Source of the DNA: Deltaproteobacteria bacterium RIFCSPHIGHO2_12_FULL_43_9
GTDB taxonomy: Bacteria; Bdellovibrionota; O2-12-FULL-43-9
Reading direction: 5' to 3'
Length of the DNA: 8,024 nt
Assembly (NCBI GenBank): GCA_001798265.1
Contig: MGRR01000019.1
Location: 12,399-20,422, forward strand
Part shown: positions 1 to 5,612 of the stretch, in pieces
Layout: each line of letters begins with the position of its first letter
Numbering within the stretch: the stretch's first letter is position 1
Made by a program: the position numbers and the translations under genes
The notes under the pieces: model-generated
Seen by the model: the letters and a program-made list of their open reading frames with translations, nothing else
Database searches by the model: none
Told to the model about the DNA's origin: nothing

Positions 1-567
1 AGCGACAATCTGTTTTGAGGTGGAGGCTGTTATAAAGAGACCCAGTGCCAAAAATACTGATCCCAGAAGGAACAAACCGAGATACCCTATAAAAAATGGG
101 GCAATGGATGGCTTAGGGTCTGACACAATCCAGAGTATTGAAGCTAAAATGGCTGAGAATAATAAAAATAGGGATAAAAGAGTGACTGAGGCTAGGAATT
201 TTCCCAAAATTACCTCATATAACCTTACGGGTTTGGAAAAAAGCATCTCCAGTGTCCCGATCTTCTTCTCTTCAGCAAAGAGCCGCATCGTTATCAAAGG
301 CATCAAAAATAAAAAAAACACACCGACAAATATCAGCATCCCTCCAAGAACCCAATGGATATTGGGTGGTTGAATAACCTTACCTAGGCCATACGATTCC
401 AGCTCCTTGTTCTGAAGAAATTCCATCGTATATCGTTGATAATTCAGGATATCGTGCGAAAAAACCCAACCGGTTATAAGTGTGAATAAAAGTAAAAGAA
501 CCCAGGCATGTGATGTGCTAAAAAAACTCTTAAGATCTTTACCAGCTATTGTAAATATATTTCGCAT
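1..567 (-). CDS. ABC-2 type transporter permease, GldF-like (partial, C-terminus off the left edge)
   Basis: Reading leftward from ATG at 567, the frame is open for 189 codons to the window edge, so the 3' end is missing. The predicted protein begins MRNIFTIAGKDLKSFF. It has hydrophobic segments near residues 22-36, 72-95, 120-147 and 157-181, with an extracytoplasmic loop near 37-71. The motif EEKKIGTLEMLFSKPV (99-114) matches the conserved 'E+..GT.E.L...PV' stretch that follows the second membrane helix in ABC-2 permeases of the GldF/NosY kind. This family forms the membrane part of an ABC exporter with the ATPase encoded just upstream. The start overlaps the ATPase stop as TGATG, indicating translational coupling. 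The substrate cannot be told. In many genomes such pairs are followed by a GldG-like auxiliary protein, but that region lies outside the window. The family is well supported; the GldF label is by resemblance only. Confidence 0.88.
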   Translation of the reverse strand, partial: MRNIFTIAGKDLKSFFSTSHAWVLLLLFTLITGWVFSHDILNYQRYTMEFLQNKELESYGLGKVIQPPNIHWVLGGMLIFVGVFFLFLMPLITMRLFAEEKKIGTLEMLFSKPVRLYEVILGKFLASVTLLSLFLLFSAILASILWIVSDPKPSIAPFFIGYLGLFLLGSVFLALGLFITASTSKQIVA

Positions 568-1490
568 CACTCTTCCATAGTAAGTTGCAGATAGACATCC
601 TCAAGTGAAAATTCCATAGCCTTTAATCCTAATAAACCCCAATTCTCGCGCACAACCAGATTGGCTACCTCTTCACGGATCTCTAAACCCCTTCTCCCCT
701 CAACAAGAAACCCTCTCCCGCTACCTATATTAACTACATTCAAAACACCACTAATAGCCTTAAGTCTCTCCAGAGCATCACTGCCTGGTCTTGCCACTGT
801 AATTTCAAACCGGTTTCCACCTGAATATCTATTAGAAAGGGCATCACACGTATCAGAGGCTACAATCTTACCTTCATTAATTATTATGACCCGGTCACAT
901 GTTTTGGATACCTCTGGTAGGATGTGAGAACTTAAAATAATCGTATGCTCCCCCGCCAGACCCCTTATCACCCCCCTAATTTCATGAATCTGTTTTGGAT
1001 CGAGCCCCACGGTTGGTTCATCCAATATAAGTATCTTTGGATTGTGAATTATTGCCTGCGCTAAACCAACCCTTTGCCGGTAACCTTTGGAGAGGTTTCC
1101 AATTAGTCGTCCACTCACATCCCCGATTCCGCATGTCTGGTACACGGTATCAAGCCTATCTTTAAATTTTTTTTTGGTAACCCCACTCAGCCTGAGGGCA
1201 AACGAGAGATATTCCACAACAGTAAGTTCATTATATAGCGGTGGATTTTCGGGAAGATATCCTATTAAAGACCTTGTTCTAAGCGACTCTCTCTCTACGC
1301 TAAAATTATCAATAAAAATTTCACCGGATGTGGGGGTGAGGAAACCGACTATCATTCTCATAGTCGTGGTTTTCCCCGCGCCATTGGGTCCCAGAAACCC
1401 TAAGATCTCCCCCTTATTTACCTCGAAAGAGAGATTATCTACGACAACGCGCGCTCCAAACTGCTTGCTAAGCCCTCTGACCCTTATCAT
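567..1490 (-). CDS. ABC transporter ATP-binding protein, GldA-like
   Basis: A 307-residue nucleotide-binding subunit that would hydrolyse ATP on the cytoplasmic side to power the ABC-2 permease encoded immediately downstream. Visible motifs in order are Walker A GPNGAGKTT (34-42), Q-loop region GYLPENPPL (77-85) with Glu where many families have Gln, signature LSKGYRQR (133-140), Walker B ILILDEPT (153-160), D-loop GLDP (162-165) and H-switch His189 in SSHI. The 'YLPE' form and a roughly 100-residue C-terminal extension after residue 205 are usual for the GldA/NatA-like exporter ATPases. The start at 1490 is the first ATG after an in-frame stop a few codons upstream. No convincing Shine-Dalgarno precedes it. 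The CXXCH-protein gene ends 38 bp upstream on the same strand, so cotranscription is possible. The substrate is unknown, so no gene symbol is given. Confidence 0.95.
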   Translation of the reverse strand: MIRVRGLSKQFGARVVVDNLSFEVNKGEILGFLGPNGAGKTTTMRMIVGFLTPTSGEIFIDNFSVERESLRTRSLIGYLPENPPLYNELTVVEYLSFALRLSGVTKKKFKDRLDTVYQTCGIGDVSGRLIGNLSKGYRQRVGLAQAIIHNPKILILDEPTVGLDPKQIHEIRGVIRGLAGEHTIILSSHILPEVSKTCDRVIIINEGKIVASDTCDALSNRYSGGNRFEITVARPGSDALERLKAISGVLNVVNIGSGRGFLVEGRRGLEIREEVANLVVRENWGLLGLKAMEFSLEDVYLQLTMEE

Positions 1491-1528
1491 TAAATGTCAG
1501 TATATTGCCCTCAAACTCCGGGTCAATA

Positions 1529-1825
1529 CTATCTTGGCTTGGTCAACCAGGGCTTGTTATACCATCTAATCGCGTGTGAAGCGCCACGGCTTTTCAAAAG
1601 CTCGTATGCGGCCGGGTCATTCAGCAGCGCCAATCCTATCGCGTTCAACTTAAAGCGCTCCGCGGAGGATAGGGATGAATCCTGGGAACGAATCCCCTGA
1701 ACGGTAGTGTGGCAATACTTACAAGACCATTCCATAACTTGATTCAGATATCTCATGGTCGCAAGAGCAGGCGTTGCTAGAGTTAAAGTCAGCATAACCA
1801 GGCAAAAAGAGATGGTTCTACTCAT
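1529..1825 (-). CDS. Small exported protein with one CXXCH heme-binding motif (putative monoheme c-type cytochrome)
   Basis: A 98-residue protein with a clear Sec signal peptide (residues 1-22, hydrophobic core FCLVMLTLTLA, cleavage likely after PALA). The mature part is about 76 residues. CKYCH at 35-39 is a canonical CXXCH, which would bind one heme covalently after export. No Met lies downstream of the motif, so a Met sixth ligand of the usual class-I type is not evident. His84 (in GASHAIRW) is the only other His and is the obvious alternative axial ligand. The central stretch SSAERFKLNAIGLALLNDPAAYELLK (53-78) looks helical. The start is set at the ATG at 1825 because AGGAGG lies 4 bp upstream; an in-frame GTG at 1840 overlaps that site and is less likely. 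I do not recognise the family. Heme binding is inferred from the motif alone. It lies 38 bp upstream of the ABC ATPase on the same strand. Confidence 0.75.
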   Translation of the reverse strand: MSRTISFCLVMLTLTLATPALATMRYLNQVMEWSCKYCHTTVQGIRSQDSSLSSAERFKLNAIGLALLNDPAAYELLKSRGASHAIRWYNKPWLTKPR

Positions 1826-1829
1826 TGAT

Positions 1830-1835
1830 CCTCCT
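1830..1835 (-). promoter_or_regulatory. Shine-Dalgarno fixing the start of the CXXCH protein
   Basis: On the minus strand AGGAGG is followed by ATCA and then ATG at 1825. It is a perfect match to the consensus with a short 4-nt spacer. It argues for the ATG at 1825 over the GTG at 1840, which lies upstream of this site. Confidence 0.7.
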
Positions 1836-1980
1836 GGCACCTAAGAGGTTAAGTGGAAAGAGCCGTAATTTGTCACCCTGCATGAAAATATAACCGATTT
1901 TTGATACTTAAAAAAGAAGTAAATCATTGAAATAACAAGAGTTCGCCTTGGGGCATGGAGTTTGTATTTAGAATTACCCT

Positions 1981-2217
1981 ATGAAGGGGTACCTTACACA
2001 ACTATGCATAGAAATAGTCAACGGAAACATCCGTGGCTTAAGATACAAAAGCCTTTTAAAGAGAATAGGCATACCAGAGGGATTAAGCAAAAATGAGGTC
2101 TTTAGCTCCGCAATCCATCTACTCTACTTTGCCTACCTGGGGATTAAACCACCTGTTATGGAAGAGCGGGAAGAGATGGAAGCGAGGCCTCTTTTGCCGA
2201 TTCTTTCCGGAATTTAG
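1981..2217 (+). CDS. Hypothetical 78-residue protein (uncertain)
   Basis: An open frame of 78 codons, MKGYLTQLCIEIV to the TAG at 2215-2217. No family is recognised. The middle (roughly residues 19-52, RGLRYKSLL through YFAYLGI) has an amphipathic, protein-like composition and the tail is Glu-rich (EEREEMEA, 61-68). Against it, no Shine-Dalgarno sits at a proper distance from the ATG; the nearest GGAG (1957-1960) is 20 bp upstream. An in-frame TAG at 1969-1971 rules out an upstream start. A weak hairpin followed by a T-run just downstream (2220-2254) slightly favours an expressed unit. It is the only plus-strand gene candidate between two minus-strand clusters. If it is not real, then 1826-2401 is a 576-bp non-coding gap containing only the inverted repeat at 2292-2366. 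Confidence 0.35.
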   Translation: MKGYLTQLCIEIVNGNIRGLRYKSLLKRIGIPEGLSKNEVFSSAIHLLYFAYLGIKPPVMEEREEMEARPLLPILSGI

Positions 2218-2219
2218 TG

Positions 2220-2254
2220 GAACCTAACTATCGTCATGGTTCTTTCCTTTTTTT
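2220..2254 (+). terminator. Weak candidate terminator after the 78-residue ORF
   Basis: GAACC (2220-2224) can pair with GGTTC (2238-2242) across a 13-nt loop. It is followed by a T-rich tract (2243-2254, TTTCCTTTTTTT). The stem is only 5 bp, so termination efficiency is doubtful. Confidence 0.25.
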
Positions 2255-2291
2255 GGTGGAAATTAATCGTAATACACTGCGATGCTTTGAG

Positions 2292-2366
2292 CGTCATCCT
2301 GAGCCGAAAGCGAAGGATCTCCTGCTAAATTGTGAAGAGATCCTTCGCCTTCGGCTCAGGATGACG
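2292..2366. repeat. REP-like inverted repeat, 30-bp arms
   Basis: Arms 2292-2321 and 2337-2366 are inverted copies over 30 bp with a single mismatch (A at 2310), separated by a 15-nt loop. The outer ends read CGTCATCCTGAGCC and its complement; the inner part is GCGAAGGATCT-like. If transcribed leftward the mismatch becomes a G-U pair, so the RNA hairpin would be uninterrupted. No T-run follows on either side, so it is not a standard intrinsic terminator, though it could stabilise the 3' end of the leftward mRNA whose last gene stops at 2402. Sequences of this type are commonly dispersed in many copies in bacterial genomes. Copy number here cannot be seen. Confidence 0.85.
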
Positions 2367-2401
2367 GCCAAGTCGCCTTATTAAGGTAAGGTTACGCTTC
2401 A

Positions 2402-2914
2402 CTAAAAAACAGAAAGAGCCTCTTTTGCCCCTCCTCCCTCAGTAACAACCCTCCCCTTTGCCTTTAAATTAATATCCTTGCCCGCTGAGATGTTGACCGT
2501 ACCGGGTGTGCTTAAGGATAGATCCCCACCCGCCTTGATCTGAACCTGCCCCTGCGCGTCAGCAACAATTGTCGTCTCCCCCGCCTTTATATAAACAAAC
2601 TTATCATTTGCCCTAAAAGATATTTTATCACCAAAAAAGCGATAAAAATCCCCCTCTTGCCCGGGGGCTTTTCCATCCTTGCTTTGAACCTTGTCCTTCT
2701 TTACCTCACTTATTCCTCTGTTCTGAATCTCGGCAGCCTGAGTTTTGGTTTCTTTAGGTGGAGAAATGGGCTGTGGCATCTCATCGATCTTAGGCTCAGG
2801 CTTAGGAGCTTCTTCCTCCGCAATCTCTTCTTCTGAATATTCCTCTTCCGCAACTAGAATAGCCGGCTCGATAGCGAAACCGAAAAGAACCAAAAAAGCA
2901 ATAAGGCATTTCAT
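2402..2914 (-). CDS. Exported protein with acidic/proline linker and C-terminal beta-repeat (needle/helix-like) region
   Basis: A 170-residue protein. Residues 1-22 form a signal peptide (MKCLIAFLVLFGFAIEPAIL..). They are followed by a Glu-rich stretch (23-36), a Pro/Lys linker (37-60) and a charged segment. Residues about 93-165 are a run of short beta-strand units of about 8 residues with Gly/Asp/Asn turns (KISFRAND, KFVYIKAG, QVQIKAGG, TVNISAGK, DINLKAKG). This resembles the trimeric beta-prism of VgrG/gp5-like spikes or other beta-helices, but there is no upstream OB-fold or gp27-like part, so it is not a spike protein as such. Its ATG overlaps the stop of the DHH phosphoesterase gene as ATGA, indicating coupled translation, and GGGG lies upstream of the start. 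It is the last gene of its cluster. Function is unknown; a periplasmic or surface location is inferred from the signal peptide. Confidence 0.75.
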   Translation of the reverse strand: MKCLIAFLVLFGFAIEPAILVAEEEYSEEEIAEEEAPKPEPKIDEMPQPISPPKETKTQAAEIQNRGISEVKKDKVQSKDGKAPGQEGDFYRFFGDKISFRANDKFVYIKAGETTIVADAQGQVQIKAGGDLSLSTPGTVNISAGKDINLKAKGRVVTEGGGAKEALSVF

Positions 2915-3900
2915 TTTCTTACCCCGCTTTTTATAATTTCCTTACACCTTTCCACTACCTTTTTAACAACCTCTTCCATACCACCTCTTATGCTAGCCCC
3001 TGCCGCGTAAGTGTGTCCACCGCCACCGAGCGCTTCCGCAACCTTAAAAACGTCAAAATCCCCTTTGGACCTGAGACTAACCTTCATCATCCCAGAATCA
3101 TCCTCTCTTATAAGAGCAGCAATCTCTACAGGCTCAATCAGCATGAATATATCTATAAAACTTGAAGGGTCATCCTCGGTCGCGCCATACATTTCCCTCT
3201 CGGGTTTAGTTATCACAGACCAGACAAGCCTTCCACCTGATTCTACTTTAAGTCTGCTTAAAACCTCTCCCAGAAGCCTGATTTTCGCAACCGAATCCGT
3301 TGCGTAGATCTTCTGATATGTAGCCTCCGGATCCACTCCAAGATCAATTAATCTGGCCGCGATTATATGGGAGAGCGAGGTTGTTCTTGAGTGCCTGAAA
3401 GAACCGGTGTCGGTAAGAATGGAAACATAGAGGGCCTGGGCCATTTCAAATGTAATTTCGGTCTCAACATGCGTGAAATATCTGTAAAGCATCTCACCGA
3501 TAGATGACGCGTTTGTATCTACAAACTGTTCCTCAATATCTCTTAATTTATTTATATGATGATCTATAACCAGAATCTTCGATTTGAATTTTTTAATCTC
3601 ATCAGCAACGGATCCAACACGGGATAATTCGCCACAGTCAACAAGGATTATAACGTCTGGCGCTGAAATATTGGATTTCAGGTCTGAACAAACCTCAATC
3701 CACCCTCTGGAGTCCAAAAAGTTGAACTTTTCCGGGGTCTCATCATGATTGATTATTCTGAATGTTTTCCCCAATTGCTTCAGATATCCCCCCAAAGCAA
3801 TTTCACCCCCCAAACCGTCCCCATCGGGTAAAACATGGGTCGTAACCAAGAATGTTTCATTCTTATCGAAAATATCTTTTATTTTGTCTAGGTTGGTCAT
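2911..3900 (-). CDS. nrnA: DHH/DHHA1 phosphoesterase, NrnA-like (oligoribonuclease / pAp phosphatase family)
   Basis: A 329-residue cytoplasmic metal-dependent phosphoesterase of usual NrnA length. DHH domain motifs are THVLPDGDGLGG (21-32, metal ligands His22, Asp26, Asp28), VDCG (87-90, Asp88), the name motif DHH (113-115, in VIDHHINK) and DTGSFRHS (164-171). The DHHA1 substrate domain ends with GGGGHTYAAGAS (292-303). NrnA proteins degrade 2-5-nt RNA fragments and/or dephosphorylate 3'-phosphoadenosine 5'-phosphate; which activity dominates here cannot be told. The first motif has Gly-Gly where Gly-Ser is common. The start at 3900 has no clear Shine-Dalgarno and sits 6 bp after the stop of the 55-residue gene, so re-initiation is likely. 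The 3' end overlaps the next gene by 4 bp (ATGA). The gene symbol rests on the family match; RecJ-like or other DHH nucleases are less likely given the size and DHHA1 motif. Confidence 0.9.
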   Translation of the reverse strand: MTNLDKIKDIFDKNETFLVTTHVLPDGDGLGGEIALGGYLKQLGKTFRIINHDETPEKFNFLDSRGWIEVCSDLKSNISAPDVIILVDCGELSRVGSVADEIKKFKSKILVIDHHINKLRDIEEQFVDTNASSIGEMLYRYFTHVETEITFEMAQALYVSILTDTGSFRHSRTTSLSHIIAARLIDLGVDPEATYQKIYATDSVAKIRLLGEVLSRLKVESGGRLVWSVITKPEREMYGATEDDPSSFIDIFMLIEPVEIAALIREDDSGMMKVSLRSKGDFDVFKVAEALGGGGHTYAAGASIRGGMEEVVKKVVERCKEIIKSGVRK

Positions 3901-3906
3901 CTGATA

Positions 3907-4074
3907 TCAGGTTTGCTCTGGCTTCGGCGTCTCTTCAATCGTAAGAGGCTCCCCCTCATCAGCATCGTCCGGAAGCGATTTTAGAAAATTCTCATACTCT
4001 TTTTCTGTCAAAAGTTTCTTGTTAATATTTCTGGAAACTATTCGTTTATCAACGGTCATGTCGGATTTAAGCAT
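3907..4074 (-). CDS. Small conserved-looking hypothetical protein, 55 residues
   Basis: A short gene from ATG at 4074 to TGA at 3907-3909, giving 55 residues: MLKSDMTVDKRIVSRN, then KKLLTEKEYENFLKSLPDDADEGE and a Pro/Glu-rich tail (TIEETPKPEQT). AAGGGGG precedes the ATG by 4 nt, and the stop lies 6 bp before the nrnA start, so it behaves as the upstream partner of nrnA. The N-terminal half is basic, the C-terminal half strongly acidic, with no signal peptide, Cys or membrane segment. The central 'LTEKEYENFLKSLPD' looks like a short helical motif. I do not recognise a family and propose no function. An internal ATG at 4059 is possible but has no ribosome site. The ribosome binding site and tight spacing are the main support. 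Confidence 0.7.
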   Translation of the reverse strand: MLKSDMTVDKRIVSRNINKKLLTEKEYENFLKSLPDDADEGEPLTIEETPKPEQT

Positions 4075-4078
4075 ATAA

Positions 4079-4085
4079 CCCCCTT
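4079..4085 (-). promoter_or_regulatory. Ribosome binding site of the 55-residue gene
   Basis: On the minus strand AAGGGGG is followed by TTAT and ATG at 4074. It supports translation of a gene short enough to be missed by length-filtered gene calling. Confidence 0.55.
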
Positions 4086-4097
4086 ATAAAGGACTAC

Positions 4098-4299
4098 TAG
4101 AGTGTTTCATAAGTTTTGTCATTCCGGCGAAAGCCGGAATCTATCACTCGTCATGCCAAGCCGTCGAAGACAGCGTGTGGCATCTCCCTGTGGAGATCCC
4201 GGCCCCCCACGCCTTCGGCTGGGGGCTTCGGCCGCTGGGGATGACGTACGTCACTTTCGTCGGGATGACAAATATACACAAAACTTATGAAACGCTCTA
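4098..4299. mobile_element. MITE-like non-autonomous element with 22-bp terminal inverted repeats
   Basis: The left end (4098-4119, TAGAGTGTTTCATAAG...) and right end (4278-4299) are inverted copies over 22 bp with one mismatch (T/C at position 6). The element is about 202 bp and encodes no credible protein. CTAC flanks both sides (4094-4097 and 4300-4303), which could be a 4-bp target duplication. Alternatively the outermost TA on each side (4098-4099, 4298-4299) is a TA duplication of the IS630/mariner kind and the element proper is 4100-4297. The interior is packed with small hairpins: 4121-4140 with a GAAA loop, 4182-4197, a GC-rich stem near 4203-4226 and a 12-bp palindrome at 4242-4253. 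Its right end abuts the stop codon of the Nfu-domain gene (4300-4302), leaving it intact. The element separates that gene from the nrnA cluster. No transposase is in the window, so mobilisation would need one elsewhere. Confidence 0.8.
4121..4140. repeat. REP-like hairpin inside the MITE-like element
   Basis: ATTCCGGC (4121-4128) and GCCGGAAT (4133-4140) are perfect inverted copies around a GAAA tetraloop. Together with the preceding GTC, the outer sequence GTCATTCC resembles the GTCATCC edge of the inverted repeat at 2292-2366, suggesting related REP-type families. Confidence 0.7.
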
Positions 4300-4572
4300 C
4301 TACCCAAAATGTCCTTTTAGCACTTCTTCTACCTTTGGAGAAATAATATCCCATGAAACGGATTGATCCTTACTAACAGATATAAAATTGTTTAAAAAGA
4401 AGAGGCTCTTTACCCCCTTTATGGCAAAAAGCTTTGTAGCCAAACTATTTGCTATCTCTCCACCAGCGTGAAACGTAGAGCTTCCATGCTCAATGACCTT
4501 TCTATTAAGTGTAAATTTCCTGGCATTGGGATTTGGCGTCGGTTCAGATCTAATCTCAACAGGCATATCCAT
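4300..4572 (-). CDS. Nfu/NifU N-terminal-domain protein (stand-alone)
   Basis: A 90-residue protein consisting of the Nfu N-terminal domain only. It shows EPTPNPNARKF (10-20), the hallmark TPNPN motif, then LATKLFAIKGVKSLFFLNNFISVSK (44-68), matching the 'LA..LF.I.GV..VF...NFISV.K' core of the family, and a Trp at 74. The C-terminal CXXC iron-sulfur scaffold domain of full Nfu proteins is absent, so it cannot be an Fe-S carrier by that route. Stand-alone N-domains are known and poorly understood. The ATG at 4572 is preferred over one at 4614 because AGGAG lies 8 nt upstream and the family begins here; MPVEI at 4566 is an alternative. Its stop codon touches the MITE-like element. Before that insertion it was probably the first gene of the nrnA operon. 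Confidence 0.88.
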   Translation of the reverse strand: MDMPVEIRSEPTPNPNARKFTLNRKVIEHGSSTFHAGGEIANSLATKLFAIKGVKSLFFLNNFISVSKDQSVSWDIISPKVEEVLKGHFG

Positions 4573-4580
4573 AGGAAGCA

Positions 4581-4585
4581 CTCCT
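4581..4585 (-). promoter_or_regulatory. Shine-Dalgarno fixing the Nfu-domain start
   Basis: On the minus strand AGGAG is separated by 8 nt from the ATG at 4572. It decides against the longer in-frame start at 4614, which would add 14 residues unlike the family. Confidence 0.65.
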
Positions 4586-4604
4586 GGCAGTGTGAAAGAA
4601 CACA

Positions 4605-4633
4605 AACTTATCATGTGAATCCAATTTTATCAA
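4605..4633 (-). promoter_or_regulatory. Candidate sigma70-type promoter for the Nfu-domain gene
   Basis: On the minus strand TTGATA (4633-4628; 5 of 6 to TTGACA) is followed after 17 bp by TAAGTT (4610-4605; 3 of 6 to TATAAT), preceded by an extended -10 TGA. Initiation near 4597 would leave a leader of about 25 nt containing the ribosome site. This is sequence-pattern evidence only. Confidence 0.35.
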
Positions 4634-4691
4634 TGGTTTTAGCCACTTACTTGCCTCAAACCAACCAATCCGCTAGCATTAAGGATAATCT

Positions 4692-5606
4692 ATGAGAAGA
4701 CCCCCGCCACTACAACAGGGAGACAAAGTCGCTATTATAGCGCCAGCAACCTGTGTCGATTCCGACCAACTACACAGGGGCATTGCCACCCTTACTAAAC
4801 TCGGATTTAAGGTGCTCCATTCACCAAATCTCGAAGAGAGGCGGGATAGATATCTGGCGGGTTCAGATAGTGCCAGGGCCGAAGAGATTCACCATTATTT
4901 CCTTGATAATAGTACCAAAGCATTGTTCTGTATTAGGGGTGGATTCGGGAGTTCCCGTGTTATTCCGCTACTCAATTCAAGAATAATCAAAAGGAATCCC
5001 AAACTATTTGTCGGCTATAGTGATATCACATCTCTGCATCTCTACTTTAACCACAGCTGCGGCATGACAACCATCTACGGAGCACACCCTGCCGAGATCG
5101 ATGACTTTGGGGAGATGGAAAAGACGATTCTTTTACAGATGCTAACCTCAAAAGATCCACTTGGAGAATTTACCTTTGACCATGTTGAACAACTATTCCC
5201 CGGCAGGGCCAGGGGAAAGCTGATTGGTGGATGCCTCTCTCTATTAGCCTCCTCAATCGGAACCCAATATGAAGTCGACACAAGAGGAAACATCCTCTTT
5301 ATAGAAGAGTATGATGAGCCACCGTATAGATTAGACAGAATGCTCACACACCTTAAAAATGCCGGCAAACTAAATAAACTTAAAGGGGTAATATTTGGGA
5401 GCATGATCGAGTGCGATGACAATAAACATGGGTATTACTGGCAGGATGTTGTCACATCCGTGTTTCAGGACAATGGCATTCCAATAATGACGGAGTTTCC
5501 ATCGGGACATGGTGAGGGTAAAATTTGCTTGCCACTTGGAACAGAGATTGAAATGGATACAACTAAAAGAAGTATTACCTTCTTAGAGGCCGCAACGAAG
5601 GAGTAA
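4692..5606 (+). CDS. ldcA: Muramoyltetrapeptide carboxypeptidase (LD-carboxypeptidase, peptidase S66)
   Basis: A 304-residue protein of normal LdcA length. LD-carboxypeptidases remove the terminal D-Ala from murein tetrapeptides during peptidoglycan recycling. Family landmarks are GDKVAIIAPA (10-19), ALFCIRGGFGSSRV (77-90), the nucleophile Ser110 in GYSDIT (108-113), YGAHP (129-133), GGCLSLL (179-185), Glu205 in LFIEEYDEPPYRLDRML (202-218) and His273 in SGHGEGKICLPLG (271-283). Ser110, Glu205 and His273 fit the known Ser-Glu-His triad. There is no signal peptide, so it acts in the cytoplasm as expected for recycling. AAGGA lies 6 nt before the ATG. A few S66 members (MccF type) instead hydrolyse acyl-sulfamoyl antibiotics such as microcin C; the context gives no reason to prefer that. 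It is followed after 6 bp by a secreted proline-rich protein gene, probably cotranscribed. Confidence 0.93.
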   Translation: MRRPPPLQQGDKVAIIAPATCVDSDQLHRGIATLTKLGFKVLHSPNLEERRDRYLAGSDSARAEEIHHYFLDNSTKALFCIRGGFGSSRVIPLLNSRIIKRNPKLFVGYSDITSLHLYFNHSCGMTTIYGAHPAEIDDFGEMEKTILLQMLTSKDPLGEFTFDHVEQLFPGRARGKLIGGCLSLLASSIGTQYEVDTRGNILFIEEYDEPPYRLDRMLTHLKNAGKLNKLKGVIFGSMIECDDNKHGYYWQDVVTSVFQDNGIPIMTEFPSGHGEGKICLPLGTEIEMDTTKRSITFLEAATKE

Positions 5607-5612
5607 TGATAT

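Noticed and set aside
20..373. 117-codon plus-strand open frame
   Set aside because: It is antisense to the ABC-2 permease, whose membrane segments and GldF-type motif are clear on the other strand.
1087..1569. 160-codon plus-strand open frame
   Set aside because: It is antisense to the ABC ATPase and the CXXCH gene, whose motifs are unambiguous. The translation shows no family features.
2402..2914. Type VI secretion VgrG or phage spike
   Set aside because: The signal peptide, small size and absence of gp27/OB-fold parts or any T6SS or phage neighbours make this unlikely; only the beta-repeat style is shared.
4102..4366. Several short open frames on both strands
   Set aside because: They lie across the inverted-repeat element and its hairpins, have no ribosome sites, and their sequences are translated repeat DNA.
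4651..4679. TTGCCT-17 bp-TAGCAT as a promoter for ldcA
   Set aside because: Initiation would fall near 4686, inside the ribosome binding site at 4681-4685, leaving too short a leader for the ATG at 4692.
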